Positions 1 to 9,453 are shown, counted from the stretch's first letter. The stretch is DNA of 60,198 bases from Bacteroidota bacterium (GCA_017860255.1 JAFNAR010000014.1:1-60198), one strand, 5' to 3'. Notes: generated by a model from the letters alone, not told the origin. Numbers and translations are program-made.

Positions 1-163
1 CTCTATACGAATTGCATCCGTAATCTTGCCTCTTTTCTCCATTTTTGTTACACTTTTTTTGTATAAAAAGTGTCAACTTTTTTCAGTACAAGACACTCAC
101 CCCAACAAAAAAAGAAAGGCAACCCAATTATGAGCTACCCAACTTTTCATTTTAGCTTTTCAC
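1..163. other. Left-edge non-coding flank with a hairpin
   Basis: No coding region is evident between the window edge and the ctpA stop codon. A short inverted repeat lies at 50-73 (ACACTTTTT, 6-nt loop, AAAAAGTGT). A T-rich run follows on the plus strand, so it could terminate a gene entering from the left. Read on the minus strand it is a poor terminator for ctpA because no T run follows. Confidence 0.3.
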
Positions 164-1771
164 TTAATTAATGTATCCGAAGTAAGGCAGTGCTTTTTGC
201 AAGTCATCATCAATCTTAAGGAAAATTGAGTAATAGTATTTGTCTTCGTATAATGATTGAGCAATGTAGGCTTTCATTAAAAGCATAATTTCTGACTTTT
301 CTCTGCCCTTTGGAGTTTCTTGTTTAACACCATTCTTATTGGCATATTCTATCATAGAATCAAACATTCCTTGTTCAATATTGAATTTCTTCATAAAGTC
401 TTCTCCATTGGAATATTTCTTAAATAAACTACGATGTTTGTCAACATAGTCAAAACAATACTTATAAAGAAGTCCTTTTCTTAAAACTTGAGTGTAGAAT
501 TCTGATTTTTTATAATTATAATATGGTAATTCAATATCTGGTTCAATTCCACCACCACCATAAACAAATCTTCCTTTCTTTGTTTTGAATTTCAAGCTGT
601 CTGGATGTGCAATTGTGTCTTTGTCACCCTTGCTCATTGTGGCATAACGATTAATAAAGTCTTCAAAATATTGATCAGGGTTTCCAGTTATATAAGGTCT
701 TTGAATGCATCTTCCAGAAGGAGTATAGTAGCGTGAAACAGTTATTCTAACGGCTGAACCATCGGGCAATAGTTTCTGTTCCTGAACCAATCCCTTGCCA
801 AATGTTCTTCTGCCAATTATCATTGCTCTATCGTTGTCTTGCATAGCTCCACTAACAATTTCAGAGGCAGAAGCAGAAAGTTCATCAATCAAAATTATTA
901 ACTTGCCCTTTTCAAACATTCCTCCACGAGTTGCAAACAAGTCATTTCTATCTCTTTTTCTTCCTTTGGTATAAACAATTAAGTCTCCAACAGGAAGGAA
1001 TTCGTCAGCAACCTTATAGGCTTGTTCCAAATATCCTCCTCCATTTCCTCTAAGGTCAAAAACTAATTGTTTCATTCCTCTTCTAAGTAAATCGTTTAAT
1101 GCTCTATTTACTTCTTCGGAAGTTGTTTGAGAGAATTGACTTAAACGAATATATCCTGTTTTGCTATCTATCATTCCGAAATAATCCACACTATATGTAG
1201 GAATAATATCTCTTTTTATAAAATAAGGAATTAGTTTAGTTATGCCTTGACGCTTAATGCCCAACTTAACTGTACTTCCTTTTTGACCTTTAAGAAGTCG
1301 CATAACATCATCATTATCTATCTTCTTTCCAACCCAAAGTTTATCGTTAATGGTAACAATTCTATCTCCCGCCATTATTCCTGCTTTTTGAGAAGGGCCT
1401 CCTTTAACGGGTTGTATAACTGCAATTGTATCATCAATTATTCTATATTGAACTCCAATTCCTTCAAAGCCTCCATCAAGTGATTCCTGCTCTTTTTTTA
1501 ATTGGCTTGTTGTCAAATAGGTTGAGTGAGGATCTAACTGTTGAAGAAAAGAAAGAATGAAATTGTCGGAAATTGAATCAAAATCAACTTCATCTACATA
1601 ATCATCTTCAATCAAATCCATTATATAGGCAAATTTTTGTGCCAATGCAGCTTTGGAGGAAGAAACAAATGTAGATTTAGACTCCTTGCTTGGTATGATA
1701 TAATATCCTAAAACTATTCCAATAATTAAAGAAATAGCAATAATTAAAGGAGTTCTTGCTCTATTGTTCAT
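164..1771 (-). CDS. ctpA: S41-family C-terminal processing peptidase
   Basis: Serine endoprotease of the S41 (CtpA/Prc/tail-specific) family, which trims the C-termini of exported proteins on the outer face of the inner membrane. Residues 7-27 form one hydrophobic signal anchor. A PDZ domain follows at about 95-175 (GFEGIGVQY at 101-109). The protease core holds DLRGNGGGYL (239-248) and the nucleophile region SASASE, with Ser301 and Lys326 (in TFGKG) spaced as in the family's Ser-Lys dyad. At 535 residues it is the usual length for Bacteroidetes. It starts 33 bp after the lysS stop, so it is probably co-transcribed from the lysS promoter. The substrate cannot be told from sequence. Confidence 0.93.
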   Translation of the reverse strand: MNNRARTPLIIAISLIIGIVLGYYIIPSKESKSTFVSSSKAALAQKFAYIMDLIEDDYVDEVDFDSISDNFILSFLQQLDPHSTYLTTSQLKKEQESLDGGFEGIGVQYRIIDDTIAVIQPVKGGPSQKAGIMAGDRIVTINDKLWVGKKIDNDDVMRLLKGQKGSTVKLGIKRQGITKLIPYFIKRDIIPTYSVDYFGMIDSKTGYIRLSQFSQTTSEEVNRALNDLLRRGMKQLVFDLRGNGGGYLEQAYKVADEFLPVGDLIVYTKGRKRDRNDLFATRGGMFEKGKLIILIDELSASASEIVSGAMQDNDRAMIIGRRTFGKGLVQEQKLLPDGSAVRITVSRYYTPSGRCIQRPYITGNPDQYFEDFINRYATMSKGDKDTIAHPDSLKFKTKKGRFVYGGGGIEPDIELPYYNYKKSEFYTQVLRKGLLYKYCFDYVDKHRSLFKKYSNGEDFMKKFNIEQGMFDSMIEYANKNGVKQETPKGREKSEIMLLMKAYIAQSLYEDKYYYSIFLKIDDDLQKALPYFGYIN

Positions 1772-1804
1772 TTGTTTCGAGTTTATCTTTGTTGGGTTTA
1801 TTTA

Positions 1805-3325
1805 TTATCCTTCTATTTGCTTTTCAGGCTTCATTTGAGGGAAGAAAAGTACATCTTGAATTGAAGGAGTATTAGTCATAAACATGGTTAAACGATCTAT
1901 ACCTATTCCCATTCCTGATGTTGGAGGCATACCATATTCCAATGCTCTAACAAAGTCATAGTCTATAAACATAGCTTCGTCATCTCCTCTTTCCATAAGT
2001 TGAAGTTGTTGTTGGAAACGGTCAAGTTGATCAATAGGGTCATTTAGTTCTGAATAAGCATTTGCTAATTCTTTTCCATTAATAAAAAGTTCAAAACGTT
2101 CAGTCAAGTCTTTATTTTCACGATGTTCTTTTGTTAGTGGAGACATTTCTTTTGGATAATCATAGATAAATGTTGGTTGAACATAGTGATGCTCACATTT
2201 CTCTCCAAAAATTTCATCTATAAGTTTTCCTTTACCCATTGTGCTATTTACTTCGATATTCATCTTCTTACAAGCTTCGAATAAATCCTCTTCACTCATA
2301 TTTGTTATATCGTAACCTGTATGTTCCAAAATAGCTTCACTCATCTTCACTCTTCTATAAGGGCGTTTAAAGTCTATTTCTTTTTCTCCTAAAACAACTT
2401 TAGTTCCTCCATTAATAGCTATTGCTACTCTTTCAATCATTTCTTCTGTGAAATCCATCATCCAGAAATAATCCTTAAAGGCAACATATACTTCCATTGC
2501 AGTAAACTCAGGGTTATGAGTTCTGTCCATTCCTTCATTTCTGAAATTACGAGAAAACTCATAAACTCCTTCAAAACCTCCCACAATCAGGCGTTTTAAA
2601 TATAATTCGTTTGCAATTCTAAGATAAAGAGGAATATCAAGTGCGTTATGATGTGTTATAAATGGTCTTGCTGCTGCACCTCCAGGTATGTTTTGTAGAA
2701 CAGGTGTTTCCACTTCAAGATATCCTTTTTCATTAAAGAAATCACGTATTGTGTTTATAATCTTTGTTCTTTTAATAAACACATCTCTTACCTCAGGGTT
2801 AACAATAAGGTCTAAATAGCGTTGACGATATCTTTGTTCAGGGTTAGTGAAGGCATCATAAACAACTCCATCCTTTTCCTTAACAATTGGAAGAGGACGA
2901 ATGGATTTTGAAAGAACAGTCAGTTCCTTAACGTGAATTGATGTTTCTCCCATTTGAGTTACAAAAACATAACCCTTAACTCCAATAATATCTCCAATGT
3001 CTAAAAGTTTCTTGAAAACAGTATTATACATTGTTTTGTCTTCCTCTGGACAAATTTCATCTCGCTTAATATAAAGCTGAATCTTTCCAACACTGTCTTG
3101 AATAACTGCAAATGAAGCAGCTCCCATAATTCTGCGAGACATAATTCTTCCCGCAATACTTACTTCTTGAAATAGGGAATTGTCTTGAGGATATTTTTCT
3201 AATATCTCTGTTGTTTTAGCATTTACTTCATATAGTGGGGCAGGATAGGGGTTAATACCTAATTTACGCATTTCCTCTGTAGCTTGACGGCGTAATATCT
3301 CTTGTTCAGAAAGTTCTGTACTCAT
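1805..3325 (-). CDS. lysS: Lysyl-tRNA synthetase, class II
   Basis: Charges tRNA-Lys with lysine in the cytoplasm. An N-terminal OB-fold anticodon-binding domain (about 55-145, SIAGRIMSRR onward) precedes the class II catalytic core. Motif 1 lies near residues 203-213 (EVETPVLQ). Motif 2 is at 259-275 (RNFRNEGMDRTHNPEFT), and motif 3 near the C-terminus reads GIGIDRLTMF. The HNPEFT stretch is diagnostic of LysRS over AspRS and AsnRS. At 506 residues it matches the standard bacterial length, without the longer C-terminal tail I recall in some Bacteroides enzymes. It is first in a lysS-ctpA unit, with a -7 element 26 bp upstream of the ATG. Confidence 0.97.
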   Translation of the reverse strand: MSTELSEQEILRRQATEEMRKLGINPYPAPLYEVNAKTTEILEKYPQDNSLFQEVSIAGRIMSRRIMGAASFAVIQDSVGKIQLYIKRDEICPEEDKTMYNTVFKKLLDIGDIIGVKGYVFVTQMGETSIHVKELTVLSKSIRPLPIVKEKDGVVYDAFTNPEQRYRQRYLDLIVNPEVRDVFIKRTKIINTIRDFFNEKGYLEVETPVLQNIPGGAAARPFITHHNALDIPLYLRIANELYLKRLIVGGFEGVYEFSRNFRNEGMDRTHNPEFTAMEVYVAFKDYFWMMDFTEEMIERVAIAINGGTKVVLGEKEIDFKRPYRRVKMSEAILEHTGYDITNMSEEDLFEACKKMNIEVNSTMGKGKLIDEIFGEKCEHHYVQPTFIYDYPKEMSPLTKEHRENKDLTERFELFINGKELANAYSELNDPIDQLDRFQQQLQLMERGDDEAMFIDYDFVRALEYGMPPTSGMGIGIDRLTMFMTNTPSIQDVLFFPQMKPEKQIEG

Positions 3326-3350
3326 ACTATTAAAATTGTAAAATAAAGTG

Positions 3351-3358
3351 CAAAAATA
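3351..3358 (-). promoter_or_regulatory. Putative lysS promoter, -7 element
   Basis: Reads TATTTTTG on the minus strand, an exact match to the Bacteroidetes -7 consensus TAnnTTTG. It lies 26 bp upstream of the lysS start codon. No clear -33 box was assigned. Confidence 0.6.
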
Positions 3359-3414
3359 CGTGAATTATTGTTTTGTTTCTAATTTTTGGATTAAAAATTA
3401 GTGTGAAACGATAT

Positions 3415-3447
3415 AAAAAAGAAAAGGGACAACTCGAAAGTTGTCCC
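3415..3447 (-). terminator. Rho-independent terminator after tRNA-fMet
   Basis: A perfect 9-bp stem (GGGACAACT / AGTTGTCCC, plus-strand 3426-3434 and 3439-3447) has a 4-nt loop. On the minus strand it is followed by TTTTCTTTTTT. It lies just beyond the 3' end of the tRNA and upstream of lysS, so it should end the tRNA transcript and insulate lysS. Confidence 0.8.
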
Positions 3448-3474
3448 ATTCTCAACAATTATAATTAACCTTTG

Positions 3475-3546
<72 letters not shown>

Positions 3547-3561
3547 TCTTGTTTCAGAGTG

Positions 3562-3569
3562 CAAAAGTA
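3562..3569 (-). promoter_or_regulatory. Putative tRNA-fMet promoter, -7 element
   Basis: Reads TACTTTTG on the minus strand, matching TAnnTTTG, 16 bp upstream of the first base of the mature tRNA. Confidence 0.6.
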
Positions 3570-3936
3570 GTACAAGTTTTCTTATAAACCAAATAATCTA
3601 ATATAAAAAGTGATATTAAAATATTTATATGCTTATTATCAGTGAATTAAAATTCAGGTAATTTAACTCTCTTTTCTCAAAAAGGACTTGAAAAACTATA
3701 TTTTTCAAAGAGAAAAAGATGTTTTTGAATAAAGAAAAGAGATCTCAATAAATTATTATTGAAGTAAAAAAATAAAACCATATTTCAGTAAAACTAAATA
3801 AGGAGTTTAAAGACCTTAATGCCCCTAAACTCCTTAAACCCTATTAATCATTAACCACTAATAACACCTCTCATTCCCCTAAAGGGGAAGACACTTTTCT
3901 CTTTTACCTTTTCACTGATCATTAACCATTAAAAAA
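3570..3936. other. Non-coding gap downstream of hslR
   Basis: About 370 bp with no coding region seen. It holds two inverted repeats: AAGGAGTTTA / TAAACTCCTT (3800-3809 and 3826-3835, 16-nt loop) and TTCCCC / GGGGAA (3874-3879 and 3884-3889, 4-nt loop). Either could stall transcription leaving hslR on the minus strand, but neither has a clear T run. A weak repetition of A/G-rich words near 3707-3745 is too degenerate to interpret. Confidence 0.4.
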
Positions 3937-4305
3937 CTAATCTTTAAAAGTATTTATATCCCTTCTTTCCTTCTTTGTTGGCCTTCCAACACCTCTATCT
4001 CTTTTCTCAAAGGCAAATTTTCGAGCAACTTCAATTCTTTCGTACTCTTCTTTTGGAGTAAGGTCAATCATATAGTTCTCCACCATTTTGGCAGGAATTC
4101 TATTGTTTAGTAATTCTTTTACTTCAATTTCTTTGTGAAGTTGATTTATGTTTATTTCAAACCTGTCGCCAACCTTTACTTCTTTTGAAGCCTTAGCAAT
4201 AATGCCATTTTGAGTAATCTTACCCAATCGACATGCATCCGTTGCTAAAGCTCTTGTCTTGTAAAGCCTAACTGCCCAAAGCCACTTATCTAAACGTACA
4301 GACAT
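3937..4305 (-). CDS. hslR: S4-domain RNA-binding protein, Hsp15-like
   Basis: A small RNA-binding protein with an S4 domain at about 1-60 (RLDKWLWAVRLYKTRALATD) and a basic tail ending in RGVGRPTKKERRDIN. It matches the Hsp15/HslR family, whose E. coli member binds 50S subunits carrying a stalled nascent chain and helps recycle them. At 122 residues it is close to the family length (about 130). The ATG lies 3 bp after the der stop codon, so translation is probably coupled and the gene is last in nadC-yihY-der-hslR. The exact role in Bacteroidetes is inferred from the family. Confidence 0.85.
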   Translation of the reverse strand: MSVRLDKWLWAVRLYKTRALATDACRLGKITQNGIIAKASKEVKVGDRFEININQLHKEIEVKELLNNRIPAKMVENYMIDLTPKEEYERIEVARKFAFEKRDRGVGRPTKKERRDINTFKD

Positions 4306-4308
4306 ATT

Positions 4309-5619
4309 TTATTTTTCTCTAAAATAGAGAGTTATTGGAACACCGTGAAAGTTATAAATTTCTCTCATTCTGTTTTCCACATATCTTTTGTATGGTTCAC
4401 GAATATATTGAGGAAGATTGCAATAGAATACAAATTGAGGATAAGCAGTTTTAAGTTGCATTACATATTTAATCTTAATATGTTTTCCTTTGTATGATGG
4501 TGGTGGATTTTCTTCCTTAACAATTGGTAGTATTGTTTCATTTAAACGGGATGTGGAAATTTGTTGTGTGCGTGACTCATAAACCATTTTTGCAGTTTCC
4601 AAAACTTTGAAAATTCTTTGCTTGTTGATTACTGAAGTGAATATAATTGGAACATCATCAAATGGTGCAATTTTTTCTCTAATTCTTGCTTCAAAGTCTT
4701 TTGATGTATTTGTTTCCTTTTCAATCAAATCCCATTTGTTTACAACAATAACAACTCCTTTATTATTTCTTTGGATTAAGCTAAAGAGGTTTAAGTCTTG
4801 TGACTCCAAACCTTGAGAAGCATCAAGCATCAAAATACAAACATCACTGCTTTCAATTGAACGAATGGAACGCATAACAGAATAAAATTCTACATCTTCA
4901 AAAACCTTACCTTTTTTTCTAACTCCAGCAGTGTCAACAATCATAAAGTCAAATCCAAAAAGATTATATCTTGTAAGAAGAGAATCTCTTGTTGTTCCTG
5001 AAATGTTTGTAACAATATTTCTTTCTTGTCCAATTAAAGCATTTATCATTGAACTCTTACCAACGTTTGGCCTTCCAACAACTGAAATCTTTGGCAAATC
5101 AATATCAACGGTTTCTTCTTCCTCAACCTCAAAATCCTTCACAAGTTCATCAAGCAAATCTCCTGTTCCTGAACCATTGATTGCAGAAATACTATAAATT
5201 TCTCCAAGTCCTAAAGAATAAAACTCGGCGTGGTCATTTGCTCTTTGAGTATTATCAACTTTGTTGGCAACCAAAATAACCTTCTTTGGAGTTTTTCTTA
5301 ACAAATCTGCAACATCTTCATCCATTGGCGTCAATCCTTCCTTAACATCAACTAAAAACATAATTGCATCAGCCTCTTCAATAGCCAAAATAACTTGTTT
5401 CCTAATTTCATGTTCAAACTCATCATCACTACCCATTATGTATCCTCCAGTATCAATTACCGAAAAATCTTTTCCGTTCCAAAAGCTTTTCCCATAATGA
5501 CGATCTCTTGTTACACCTGGCACTTCATGGATTATTGCATCCCTTGATTCTGTCAGTCTATTAAAAAGAGTAGATTTCCCCACATTTGGTCTTCCTACTA
5601 TTGCTACAATCTTACCCAT
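4309..5619 (-). CDS. der: Double-domain GTPase Der (EngA), 50S ribosome assembly
   Basis: An essential GTPase of large ribosomal subunit maturation, recognised by two tandem G domains. The first has G1 GRPNVGKS at 9-16, switch and G3 DTGG at 56-59 and G4 NKVD at 119-122. The second has G1 GRPNVGKS at 182-189, DTAG and NKWD. An acidic linker ([11 protein letters not shown]) joins them, and a C-terminal KH-like domain (from about 350) contains [14 protein letters not shown]. At 436 residues it is full length. It lies between the yihY-like gene (44 bp upstream) and hslR (3 bp downstream). Confidence 0.97.
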   Translation of the reverse strand: MGKIVAIVGRPNVGKSTLFNRLTESRDAIIHEVPGVTRDRHYGKSFWNGKDFSVIDTGGYIMGSDDEFEHEIRKQVILAIEEADAIMFLVDVKEGLTPMDEDVADLLRKTPKKVILVANKVDNTQRANDHAEFYSLGLGEIYSISAINGSGTGDLLDELVKDFEVEEEETVDIDLPKISVVGRPNVGKSSMINALIGQERNIVTNISGTTRDSLLTRYNLFGFDFMIVDTAGVRKKGKVFEDVEFYSVMRSIRSIESSDVCILMLDASQGLESQDLNLFSLIQRNNKGVVIVVNKWDLIEKETNTSKDFEARIREKIAPFDDVPIIFTSVINKQRIFKVLETAKMVYESRTQQISTSRLNETILPIVKEENPPPSYKGKHIKIKYVMQLKTAYPQFVFYCNLPQYIREPYKRYVENRMREIYNFHGVPITLYFREK

Positions 5620-5663
5620 ATATTTTTATATTTATTTATTTTATTACTCTATTTTTTGTTGTT

Positions 5664-6737
5664 TTATTGTTTTCTCTTTTCGCCTATTTTTCTCAATACT
5701 ATCATTATTCTGCTAATAATTCTTCTCCATCTCCTATAAACAGATTTATTCCCTGCTGAACGACTCAATTTAATTGTGTTTTCATTGTCTTCATTGTCTT
5801 TAGATACTTTTTCTTTTACGGCATAGGCTATGCTGACATTAAGCTCGTAGCCAATTATTAAAATATAGGATATTAAATAGAACCACAAAAGAAATATGAT
5901 TAAAGCTCCAATTGAGCCATAAAGAGCATTGTAGTGAGAGAAATTGGAGATATAGAAATTGAATCCAGAAACAGAGAGTATAAAAAGAATTGTAGCTAAG
6001 GTTGCTCCTGCTGAAAAGAATTTAAAGTTTGATTTATCTGCAGGGGTATAATAATAAATCATAACGAACATTATATAGACTAAAGCAACCAATAATAACC
6101 ATTTTGCCGATTTCAAAAGAAACAATATTATACCTTCTTCAATAAAGGAGTTTTCTAAAAGGAATTTGAAAAATGCGGTAGATCCTATTATTAATGTAAA
6201 GGACAAAATAACAACTAATCCAATTGCAAAAACTAATCCAATACTTATTAATCTTCTTCTAAACCATTTCTTCTTTTGAGTTACATATTTTGAGCTGTTA
6301 AAAGAAATCATCATTGCATTAATACCACTTGAGGCAACATAAATTGAACTTATAAACCCTAAAGACATAAGCCCTTGATGTTTTTTTAGAAATATTTCAT
6401 TGATAACAGAAGTAACTTTTCCGGAAATGGATTCTGGAACTAAGGTATTAATAAGTTCTATAATTTGAAGATATAATGAGTCAATGGGAACATAAGGCAA
6501 AAGAGTAAAGAAGAAAAGCAATAGAGGGAAGGTAGCCAAAACAAAGTGATATGCCAATGCTGCTGCTCTTTGATTAATAAAACCTTTTGCCAATCCTTGA
6601 AAGAAGAAAAACAAAACATCAAACAAAGGAACCCCCTGAAACCCAGGAAGGACAATAAGCCTTGAAACATGCAAGGCATTCCTGATGGGTCTCCAGTAAA
6701 GGAAATGTCTAATAAATTTATTTTGTTTCTTTGGCAT
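5664..6737 (-). CDS. YihY/BrkB-family inner-membrane protein
   Basis: A multipass membrane protein of the YihY/virulence factor BrkB family (once annotated RNase BN). It has about six hydrophobic segments between residues 55 and 300. The family signature region is present: RAAALAYHFVLATFPLLLFF near 57-76 and later LYGSIGALIIFLLWFYL. Both termini are basic, as expected for cytoplasmic ends. At 357 residues it is somewhat longer than the core family because of a charged C-terminal tail. The molecular function is not established, and the old RNase label is considered wrong. It lies 30 bp after nadC and 44 bp before der in one transcription unit. Confidence 0.85.
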   Translation of the reverse strand: MPKKQNKFIRHFLYWRPIRNALHVSRLIVLPGFQGVPLFDVLFFFFQGLAKGFINQRAAALAYHFVLATFPLLLFFFTLLPYVPIDSLYLQIIELINTLVPESISGKVTSVINEIFLKKHQGLMSLGFISSIYVASSGINAMMISFNSSKYVTQKKKWFRRRLISIGLVFAIGLVVILSFTLIIGSTAFFKFLLENSFIEEGIILFLLKSAKWLLLVALVYIMFVMIYYYTPADKSNFKFFSAGATLATILFILSVSGFNFYISNFSHYNALYGSIGALIIFLLWFYLISYILIIGYELNVSIAYAVKEKVSKDNEDNENTIKLSRSAGNKSVYRRWRRIISRIMIVLRKIGEKRKQ

Positions 6738-6767
6738 TAGAAAACTAAAAGTATGTAATTTTATTTA

Positions 6768-7631
6768 TTAATCTTCAGCAATTAAACTTAAGTCCAAAGA
6801 TTTAATTTGATGAGTTAAAGCACCAACAGAAATAAAATCAACTCCTGTTTTTGCAAAGCTTAGAATGGTGTCTTTGTTTATTCCTCCAGAGCTTTCTGTT
6901 TCATATTTTCCTCCAATTCTTTCAACAGCCTTTTGCAATAATTCTGGAGTAAAATTATCAAGCATAATTCTGTCAACTCCTCCAATCTTAAGCACTCTTT
7001 CCAATTCTTCCATAGAACGAACCTCAACTTCAATCTTCAATTCTTTCCCCAAGTTCTTTAAATATTCTTTGGTTTTAATTATTGCATTTTCAACTCCACC
7101 AGCAAAGTCAATATGATTATCCTTAAGCATTATCATATCATAAAGTCCAATTCTATGATTGTAGCCTCCTCCAACTTTAACTGCATATTTCTCAAATAAA
7201 CGCATTGAAGGAGTGGTTTTTCTTGTATCAAGAAGTTTTGTTCTTGTTCCTTTAATCAATTCAACATATTCATTAGTTGAGGTTGTAATGCCTGAAAGTC
7301 TTTGCATATAGTTTAGTGCAGTTCTTTCGGAAGTTAAAATACCAATTGCTGAGCCTTCAACCCTGAAAATAATATCTCCTTTCTTTATCCTGTCTCCATC
7401 TTTCATCATTGCAGTAAATTTAATGCTCTTGTCAACCAAAGCATAAACTTCTCTTGCAATATCAATACCACATATAATTCCTTCCTGCTTTGCAACAAGT
7501 TTTGCCTTATTGGTTTCGCTCTTTGAAATACAAGCTAAAGAAGAATGGTCTCCATCTCCAATATCCTCACTTAAAGATAATTCAATATGTTTTAAAAGAT
7601 ATTCCTTAGGGATTAAATCGTACATGTTCAT
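6768..7631 (-). CDS. nadC: Nicotinate-nucleotide pyrophosphorylase (carboxylating)
   Basis: Quinolinate phosphoribosyltransferase: it converts quinolinate and PRPP to nicotinate mononucleotide in de novo NAD synthesis. Visible family features are EDIGDGDHSS near the N-terminus, the basic active-site stretch LLDTRKTTPSMRLFEKYAVKVGGGYNHRIGL split by the nucleotide fold, LKDNH, and the C-terminal VDFISVGALTH. The longest reading frame opens with TTG at 7646. I prefer the ATG at 7631 (a second ATG is at 7625), because the usual family N-terminus starts near there. It is first of four minus-strand genes, with a -7 element 39 bp upstream. nadA and nadB are not in the window. Confidence 0.93.
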   Translation of the reverse strand: MNMYDLIPKEYLLKHIELSLSEDIGDGDHSSLACISKSETNKAKLVAKQEGIICGIDIAREVYALVDKSIKFTAMMKDGDRIKKGDIIFRVEGSAIGILTSERTALNYMQRLSGITTSTNEYVELIKGTRTKLLDTRKTTPSMRLFEKYAVKVGGGYNHRIGLYDMIMLKDNHIDFAGGVENAIIKTKEYLKNLGKELKIEVEVRSMEELERVLKIGGVDRIMLDNFTPELLQKAVERIGGKYETESSGGINKDTILSFAKTGVDFISVGALTHQIKSLDLSLIAED

Positions 7632-7669
7632 ATCACAAAAATGCAATTATAATTAACTCAAATTCTGCA

Positions 7670-7677
7670 CAAAGATA
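7670..7677 (-). promoter_or_regulatory. Putative nadC-yihY-der-hslR promoter, -7 element
   Basis: Reads TATCTTTG on the minus strand, matching TAnnTTTG, upstream of the first gene of the four-gene run. Confidence 0.6.
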
Positions 7678-7814
7678 CAATATTTCATCAAATTACTTTC
7701 CTTATCCTTTCTTTTCTTCACTAATTCAACCATTAAAGCATATTTATTTACAATAATTATGAGCCATTTTTTGAATTTAATTCTGCTAATTCTCACTCCA
7801 ATGAAACAAATCAT

Positions 7815-7822
7815 TAATTTTG
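7815..7822 (+). promoter_or_regulatory. Putative cinA promoter, -7 element
   Basis: TAATTTTG matches TAnnTTTG, 40 bp before the cinA ATG. It overlaps the upstream TTG that would open the longest frame at 7820. Transcription would therefore begin downstream of that TTG, which decides the start at 7862. Confidence 0.6.
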
Positions 7823-7861
7823 CACAACTATTTTTTAAATGGATTTAAAACTTACAACAAA

Positions 7862-9109
7862 ATGGATATTGAAATAATAAATATTGGCGACGAACTTCTA
7901 ATTGGACAAGTAGTTAACACCAATGCTTCCTTTATGTCAGAGGAGTTAAACAAAGTAGGGCTAAATGTAAACAGGGTAACTACTATTGCTGACGATGCAA
8001 ATGAAATTGAATTGTCTGTTCTCAATGCTTTGGAGCATGCTGATTGCATTCTGATAACTGGAGGCTTGGGACCAACCAAAGACGATATTACAAAATACAC
8101 TTTAGCTAAGATATTTGAAAGCGAAATGGAAGAAGATGAGAATGTTTTGGCTAATATTAAAAGAATTTTTGACCATAGAGGATATACTCTTACGCCAACA
8201 AATCGTCTTCAAGCATTGGTACCAAAGAAATGCAGGGTTATTGAAAACTTGGTTGGAACAGCACCAGGGATGTGTTTTGAAAAAGAAGGCAAGTTAATTA
8301 TTTCAATGCCTGGAGTACCTTTTGAAATGAAAGCAATGATGCAAAGGCACGTTATCCCAATTCTTCTTTCACACTACAAACCTTCTGCAATATTTCATAA
8401 AACAATAATAACTCAAGGAGTGGGAGAAAGTTTTCTTTCCGATATGATTGAAGAATTTGAATTGGCATTACCTAAATACATAAAGTTGGCCTATCTTCCT
8501 GCCGCAAATCTTTTAAGACTTCGCCTTTCAGCAAGAGGAGAAGATGAAAAGGCAATAAAACAGGAATTGGATAATCAGGTTGAAAAACTTATGCCACTTA
8601 TTAAAGACTATTTTATTGGATTTGATGAAGGCGATTTAAGTGTTCTTGTCAGCAAACTATTATTAGAAAAAAACAAAACCCTTTCAACAGTTGAAAGCTG
8701 CACAGGAGGAAATATTGCTCACACAATTACACTTCATGCAGGCTCTTCTGAGTATTATAAAGGCACAATTGTATCTTATGCCAACCAGGTAAAGACAGAA
8801 CTTTTGGGAGTTAAAGAAGAGTCAATCCAAAATCAGGGAGCAGTAAGCAAAGAAGTAGCGGAGCAAATGGCATTACAGGGAGTTAAGAAACTTAATACAG
8901 ACTATTGTGTTTCAACAACAGGAATTGCAGGACCAAGTGGAGGAAGTGATGAAAAACCAGTAGGAACAGTTTGGATAGCAGTTGCAAATGCAAAAGGGGA
9001 ATGCCTTTCCAAACAGTTCAATTTCTATTCAAGCAGAGAAAACTTCATAAACAGAACAACCAACCAAGCCTTTGCAATGCTTCTAAGCTGGATTAAGGAA
9101 GGGAAATAA
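7862..9109 (+). CDS. cinA: CinA-family protein (competence/damage-inducible, NMN deamidase)
   Basis: A two-domain CinA. The N-terminal MoCF-biosynthesis-like (COG1058) domain begins MDIEIINIGDELLIGQVVNT and includes TGGLGPTKDD. The C-terminal domain carries TVESCTGGNIAHTI and STTGIAGPSGG, typical of the NMN amidohydrolase (PncC-like) module. Known family roles are pyridine-nucleotide recycling (NMN to NaMN) and, for the N-terminal domain, ADP-ribose pyrophosphatase activity. From the chosen ATG it is 415 residues, the usual length. It is divergent from nadC, so two NAD-metabolism genes sit head to head. No terminator is seen after the stop. A phased repeat array begins about 80 bp downstream. 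Confidence 0.93.
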   Translation: MDIEIINIGDELLIGQVVNTNASFMSEELNKVGLNVNRVTTIADDANEIELSVLNALEHADCILITGGLGPTKDDITKYTLAKIFESEMEEDENVLANIKRIFDHRGYTLTPTNRLQALVPKKCRVIENLVGTAPGMCFEKEGKLIISMPGVPFEMKAMMQRHVIPILLSHYKPSAIFHKTIITQGVGESFLSDMIEEFELALPKYIKLAYLPAANLLRLRLSARGEDEKAIKQELDNQVEKLMPLIKDYFIGFDEGDLSVLVSKLLLEKNKTLSTVESCTGGNIAHTITLHAGSSEYYKGTIVSYANQVKTELLGVKEESIQNQGAVSKEVAEQMALQGVKKLNTDYCVSTTGIAGPSGGSDEKPVGTVWIAVANAKGECLSKQFNFYSSRENFINRTTNQAFAMLLSWIKEGK

Positions 9110-9188
9110 GGCTAACCACAAAATAAAATTAAAACTACTGTTCTATTTCTTTTTTTAAGGAGATAGATAACCTATTTGTTGAAAATTA

Positions 9189-9453
9189 TTCAAGAAGTTT
9201 TACTCTCCATATCAAGTTTAGAACTAAGTAAATAAGGATTAGAAAAAATTAAACAAGACTTAGTTCTCAATATAATGGCATTATAATCTCAGTATAATGC
9301 CATTATACTTATGATTTAATGGCATTATAGTTTTGGTTTAATGGCATTAAATGAAGAATATAATGCCATTATACTGAGTTTAAGATAAGGTTTTATTTTT
9401 TCTAAAGCTTATCTTTTGAGTTTATAGTCTTGTTTATTAAGTATTAAGTCTTG
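9189..9453. repeat. Phased word array with five 15-nt palindromes at exactly 22 bp
   Basis: The core is five near-identical palindromes of the form TATAATG-S-CATTATA at 9271-9285, 9293-9307, 9315-9329, 9337-9351 and 9359-9373. Copies 1, 2 and 5 are perfect. Copy 4 is TTTAATGGCATTAAA and copy 3 is a hybrid. Every start is 22 bp from the last, with unrelated 7-nt spacers. The phase seems to continue outside: CAAG-type words at about 9190, 9211, 9232 and 9253 (ending ACAAGACTTAG), and inverted relatives at about 9402, 9423 and 9444 (ending TTAAGTCTTG). Located after cinA, non-coding, function unknown. The flanking words are degenerate and less certain than the core. Confidence 0.85.

Noticed and set aside
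3687-3760. Another phased array in the gap next to tRNA-fMet
   Set aside because: Words around 3688-3729 recur at 13, 21 and about 24 bp and are all A/T/G-rich low-complexity, so the signal is not above what composition could give.
7820-7861. Upstream TTG start for cinA
   Set aside because: It overlaps the -7 element, and the family N-terminus begins at the ATG at 7862.
9271-9373. CRISPR array
   Set aside because: Units are 15-nt palindromes with 7-nt spacers, far below CRISPR spacer length, and no cas gene is in the window.
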